Of a stretch of 64,000 nucleotides of DNA, positions 61,616-64,000 are shown piece after piece; within the stretch, counting starts at the first letter, position 1, and each line of letters begins with the position of its first letter. The notes beneath the pieces were generated by a model. The model was not told the DNA's origin, made no database searches, and was given only the letters and a program-made list of their open reading frames with translations. The position numbers and the translations under genes are program-made. Source of the DNA: CAYJXA01 sp964404595 (GTDB taxonomy: Archaea > Nanobdellota > Nanobdellia > Woesearchaeales > GW2011-AR9); contig CAYOKQ010000001.1 of NCBI GenBank assembly GCA_964404595.1, positions 1 through 64,000 of the forward strand, written 5' to 3'.

Positions 61616-61637
61616 TTTAAAAACTACTAAAGAGTAA
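61616..61637 (+). promoter_or_regulatory. TATA box and operator-like CTACTAAAGAGTAA before the 61647 gene
   Basis: TTTAAAAA (61616-61623) is followed at once by CTACTAAAGAGTAA (61624-61637) and then ATG 61647. The second part shares 12 of 14 positions with TTACTATAGAGTAG at 53678. TATA at about -26 and ATG at about +1 imply a leaderless transcript, with the operator between TATA and start, where binding would block initiation. Confidence 0.5.
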
Positions 61638-61646
61638 AAACAAAAA

Positions 61647-62606
61647 ATGGCCCTTGAAGACAAATTCAAACAGCAAGCAGTCGTACTGGATCTATTGGAA
61701 GCAGCAGGAATAGCCGGCAAACAAAGAGCTACCTATGAAGCTACATTAACCACTCCTTTGACCATAAGATTATTTACCGCCGAAGCAGATTTAACTCCCG
61801 TAAAACAGAAATTGGCAGGTAAACGTGTAAAATTAACGGAGAGTCAAGAAAATATAGCAGTACTAGTAAGACATTTGCATGACTTTGAACAATCGGTGGG
61901 GGCTTGGTTAGCAACACGGCCTACTCAACCATACGCTGTCGAATATGTGCTGGCTCATTATGACATCAAGAAAAAAGATTTTACTGATGCTGGCACTGCC
62001 ACAGCATTGCTCAATAAAGTAGATTTCAATGGTCTTCAAACACTCCGTAGGCATAGCCGATTTGAGGGAGAATTAAGAAAACTCTATGGGTCTGTTTCCA
62101 ATGGAACCGTTGATTATACCGCAAAAGCAGAGGATGTTTCCAAAAAAATTATTGGCAGAATTATGGTAGTTCCAAGCACAGCTTTGACTACTGCTTTCGC
62201 AGTCAATGAATGGAAAGCGTTCAAGGCTGGGAAAGGTAATACTTATCAGCCTATTCATGCTACAATTATTGAAACTGAAGGCTTTGAAACTGATTCAGCA
62301 GTGACCAGATCGCGCTATTGCATGTTAGCAGCACCAGGACAAATTGATATAATGCCTAATCGGGGTCACACGCTTCTTAACATTGGAACGAGGAATACAG
62401 AAGTTCCATCTTGTGTAATGGTGCGCGCAATAGTTATTGAAGGCAAAGCGATAGAAGGGCCCGGCAAGGTGAGTGAAGCTTTGTTTGATCAAAATTTAGT
62501 TGGACAGGTTCTGGGTGTAGATATTCCGGTGGAAGGATATACTGCTCCCAGTGGGTATGTTCCAGCAAGTGCTGCTTTTAGTACTGGAAAATATCGGATG
62601 CAATAA
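61647..62606 (+). CDS. unrecognised fifth protein of the SNF2 cassette
   Basis: This 319-residue protein is not recognised. Its first 25 residues (LEDKFKQQAVVLDLLEAAGI) resemble the VE.R(I/L).EQSA.L.LA.A segment of proteins A-C, suggesting a shared docking element. The rest has helices, then strands (GRIMVVPSTALTTAFAVNEW and SRYCMLAAPGQIDIMPNRGH). It has its own promoter with an operator like that of the RHH gene, so it is probably co-regulated though not in the same operon. No membrane segment. Confidence 0.6.
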   Translation: MALEDKFKQQAVVLDLLEAAGIAGKQRATYEATLTTPLTIRLFTAEADLTPVKQKLAGKRVKLTESQENIAVLVRHLHDFEQSVGAWLATRPTQPYAVEYVLAHYDIKKKDFTDAGTATALLNKVDFNGLQTLRRHSRFEGELRKLYGSVSNGTVDYTAKAEDVSKKIIGRIMVVPSTALTTAFAVNEWKAFKAGKGNTYQPIHATIIETEGFETDSAVTRSRYCMLAAPGQIDIMPNRGHTLLNIGTRNTEVPSCVMVRAIVIEGKAIEGPGKVSEALFDQNLVGQVLGVDIPVEGYTAPSGYVPASAAFSTGKYRMQ

Positions 62607-62622
62607 TTGAGGAAAATAAAAA

Positions 62623-63582
62623 TTATTCAACAATCGAAGGTAGATAACTAATTTTATATTCTTTAAAGATTAATATATTTTCAAAGCTCTTGATTACTTC
62701 TGGGAATTTATCTCTCAATTCAAATATTAAATTTCTGATATCTGTAGAACTTTCCACCTGTAAATCAATAAGGAGGTCATAATTACCAATTGTTGAAGTC
62801 AAATAATAAGTTTCTTTTTGTTGCAAGATATAACTCATAAATCTTTTTTTCGTTTTTTCGTCTATTGGCTGTAATTTAATCAATAAAAGATACCATTGTA
62901 TCCCTAATTTGGATACATCCAATTTCATTCTGAAACCATTAATAACTTCGCTTGTTTTGAGTTTCTTTAATCGATATCTAACTATGTCTATGGTCATTCC
63001 GTTTTTATTAGAAATTGTTGTTATTCTTTCTCGTGCATTTTGTCCTAATGCTTTCATCAAATGAATATCCTCATTGTCCAAGGTTATTCGTTGGAATTGT
63101 TCTGTTTGAACTCCTTCAAGATCGGCCTCTAAGAATCTATAACTTAATTTATGTGATCTTGTTAATATGGAAAAATTAGCCTCTCTTAAATATTCTGCGC
63201 AAATATTTTTTATTTTAAGGTATAAATCATCAAATTCTTTAAGGGTCTTAGCATAAACTAAAAGAATTATATTTGATTTACCGATTCCATTAATAATCCA
63301 GCCAATATTTTCTTCATCAACAAATTTTTCAATTATCTCTTTTTCCGTTTTATTGGTTATTTTTTCTAATTCCAAAAAGATGTAATAGGAATTAAACCCC
63401 AATTTACTAAGGTTAAATTCCGTATAAAAGCTTTTAATGAGTCCATTTTCCTGCATTTTCTTAATTCTGTAGCTAACTGCTTGTTTGCTTATCTTTAACT
63501 TCTTAGCAATATTTGAATCTGGTTCCCGGCAATTCCTATTAAGAATTCTGAGAATCTCTTGATCTCTCTTGTTTAACCACAT
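62623..63582 (-). CDS. two-unit Lrp/AsnC-type transcriptional regulator (paralog of 39753)
   Basis: This 319-residue protein has the same two-unit layout as the regulator at 39753. HTH 1 is near residues 5-50 (IAKKLKISKQAVSYRIKKMQ) and HTH 2 near 180-225 (MTIDIVRYRLKKLKTSEVIN). Ligand domains follow each. It is divergent from the PurM/HypE-like gene at 63694, so it may control that gene. It converges on the 61647 gene. Confidence 0.8.
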   Translation of the reverse strand: MWLNKRDQEILRILNRNCREPDSNIAKKLKISKQAVSYRIKKMQENGLIKSFYTEFNLSKLGFNSYYIFLELEKITNKTEKEIIEKFVDEENIGWIINGIGKSNIILLVYAKTLKEFDDLYLKIKNICAEYLREANFSILTRSHKLSYRFLEADLEGVQTEQFQRITLDNEDIHLMKALGQNARERITTISNKNGMTIDIVRYRLKKLKTSEVINGFRMKLDVSKLGIQWYLLLIKLQPIDEKTKKRFMSYILQQKETYYLTSTIGNYDLLIDLQVESSTDIRNLIFELRDKFPEVIKSFENILIFKEYKISYLPSIVE

Positions 63583-63693
63583 ATTAGAACAATAAGGTAA
63601 TAATTATATAAATCTTACTAAAAAGTTCTATTATTTTATAGTTAATTTAATGATAGCTATACTTGTTTTATTCTTGGTGAGTTTAATATTAAT

Positions 63694-64000
63694 ATGGATA
63701 CCTCAAAAAAATTGAAATGCGGAAAATTGCCCGATAATGAATTGTCTAAAATTTTAGAAAAATATACCAATAGTGCCAATGAAAGAGTATTATTAGGGCC
63801 AAAACTTGGAGAAGATGCAGGAATAATTGATATGGGTTCAAAAACAAATAATTGTTTGGCAGTTGCAGTCGATCCAATAATGGTAAATATTTCCAATGCT
63901 CCGTATTTTGCTGTTGCCATTAACGTAAATGATATCGTGACCAGGGGAGCTACTCCTAAATGGGCTTCTTCAAGTGTTTTTTTCCCAGAAGGATCGACCT
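63694..64000 (+). CDS. PurM/HypE-like AIR-synthase-related protein (partial, runs off the right edge)
   Basis: The visible ~102 residues read LLGPKLGEDAGIIDMGSKTN, then AVAVDPIMVNISNAPYFAVA and VNDIVTRGATPKWASSSVFF. The GEDAGIID, DP and NDI motifs with GATP are those of the AIR synthase-related superfamily (HypE, ThiL, PurM-like), which bind ATP. Which member it is cannot be decided from the N terminus. It is divergent from the Lrp regulator. Confidence 0.8.
   Translation, partial: MDTSKKLKCGKLPDNELSKILEKYTNSANERVLLGPKLGEDAGIIDMGSKTNNCLAVAVDPIMVNISNAPYFAVAINVNDIVTRGATPKWASSSVFFPEGST

Noticed and set aside
1..64000. CRISPR array
   Set aside because: No series of identical short direct repeats with regular spacers was seen. 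The RecB/Cas4-like nuclease at 46784 has no Cas1/Cas2 neighbours.

Overview
The window is most likely a chromosomal segment of a DPANN archaeon, probably from the Woesearchaeota/Pacearchaeota side. The archaeal signature is clear: ABCE1/Rli1, aIF5B, aIF1A, aEF1-beta next to its usual small zinc-finger gene, Trm1, RtcA, a Nip7/PUA-like protein, a Hef-type helicase-nuclease, a geranylgeranyl-reductase-like flavoprotein, two-unit Lrp regulators, and two tRNA genes with introns. Bacterial-type cell-surface genes (LspA, PspC, a lytic transglycosylase) and many small orphan genes fit DPANN. The lineage call is inference; no rRNA gene lies in the window. Two runs of ten N (11532-11541 and 22608-22617) are scaffold gaps, and each interrupts a gene.

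Layout. 1-3650: ABCE1 (running off the left edge) with a LAGLIDADG endonuclease gene overlapping its start, then small genes and tRNA-Thr. 3850-9030: an APH-fold kinase-like protein, an AbrB-PhoU regulator and three tandem orphan paralogs. 9050-15200: membrane proteins, a HepT/MntA toxin-antitoxin pair, a RIO-like kinase, a geranylgeranyl reductase and the ruins of a RelBE-like module. 15260-22440: a long surface-protein block, with an Ig-like S-layer-type protein, a giant Ca-binding-repeat protein, and a coiled-coil protein with a beta-barrel-like tail plus its membrane partner. 22570-29580: an amino-acid permease, tRNA-Trp, PspC, RtcA, small toxin-antitoxin pairs, a nucleotidase, and the zinc-finger/aEF1-beta pair. 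29660-40715: MsrB, Trm1, aIF5B, a Nip7-like protein, LspA, a HEPN/NTase pair and an Lrp regulator. 40840-53630: glycosyltransferases, an MFS transporter, the lytic transglycosylase, aIF1A, a RecB-like nuclease, a SpoIIM-like protein, a truncated DUF1016 nuclease, Hef, DoxX and a circularly permuted GTPase. 62600-64000: an Lrp regulator divergent from a PurM/HypE-like gene.

The most unusual part is 53667-62606. A 45-residue ribbon-helix-helix protein is translationally coupled to a 1243-residue SNF2 ATPase fused to a class I methyltransferase-like domain. Three paralogous proteins follow, each coupled to the previous gene by an ATGA overlap. Each has the same N-terminal segment and then three or four copies of a ~92-residue unit. 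A fifth, unrecognised gene (61647-62606) follows with its own promoter. Upstream of the ribbon-helix-helix gene lies a phased array of half-sites (TAGTAA/TTACTA/TAGTAA, 11 bp apart). A related motif overlaps the promoter of the fifth gene and recurs before a surface-protein gene at 35561. I do not recognise this as a described system. It could be a defence or anti-element cassette, a chromatin-remodelling device, or an integrated selfish element.
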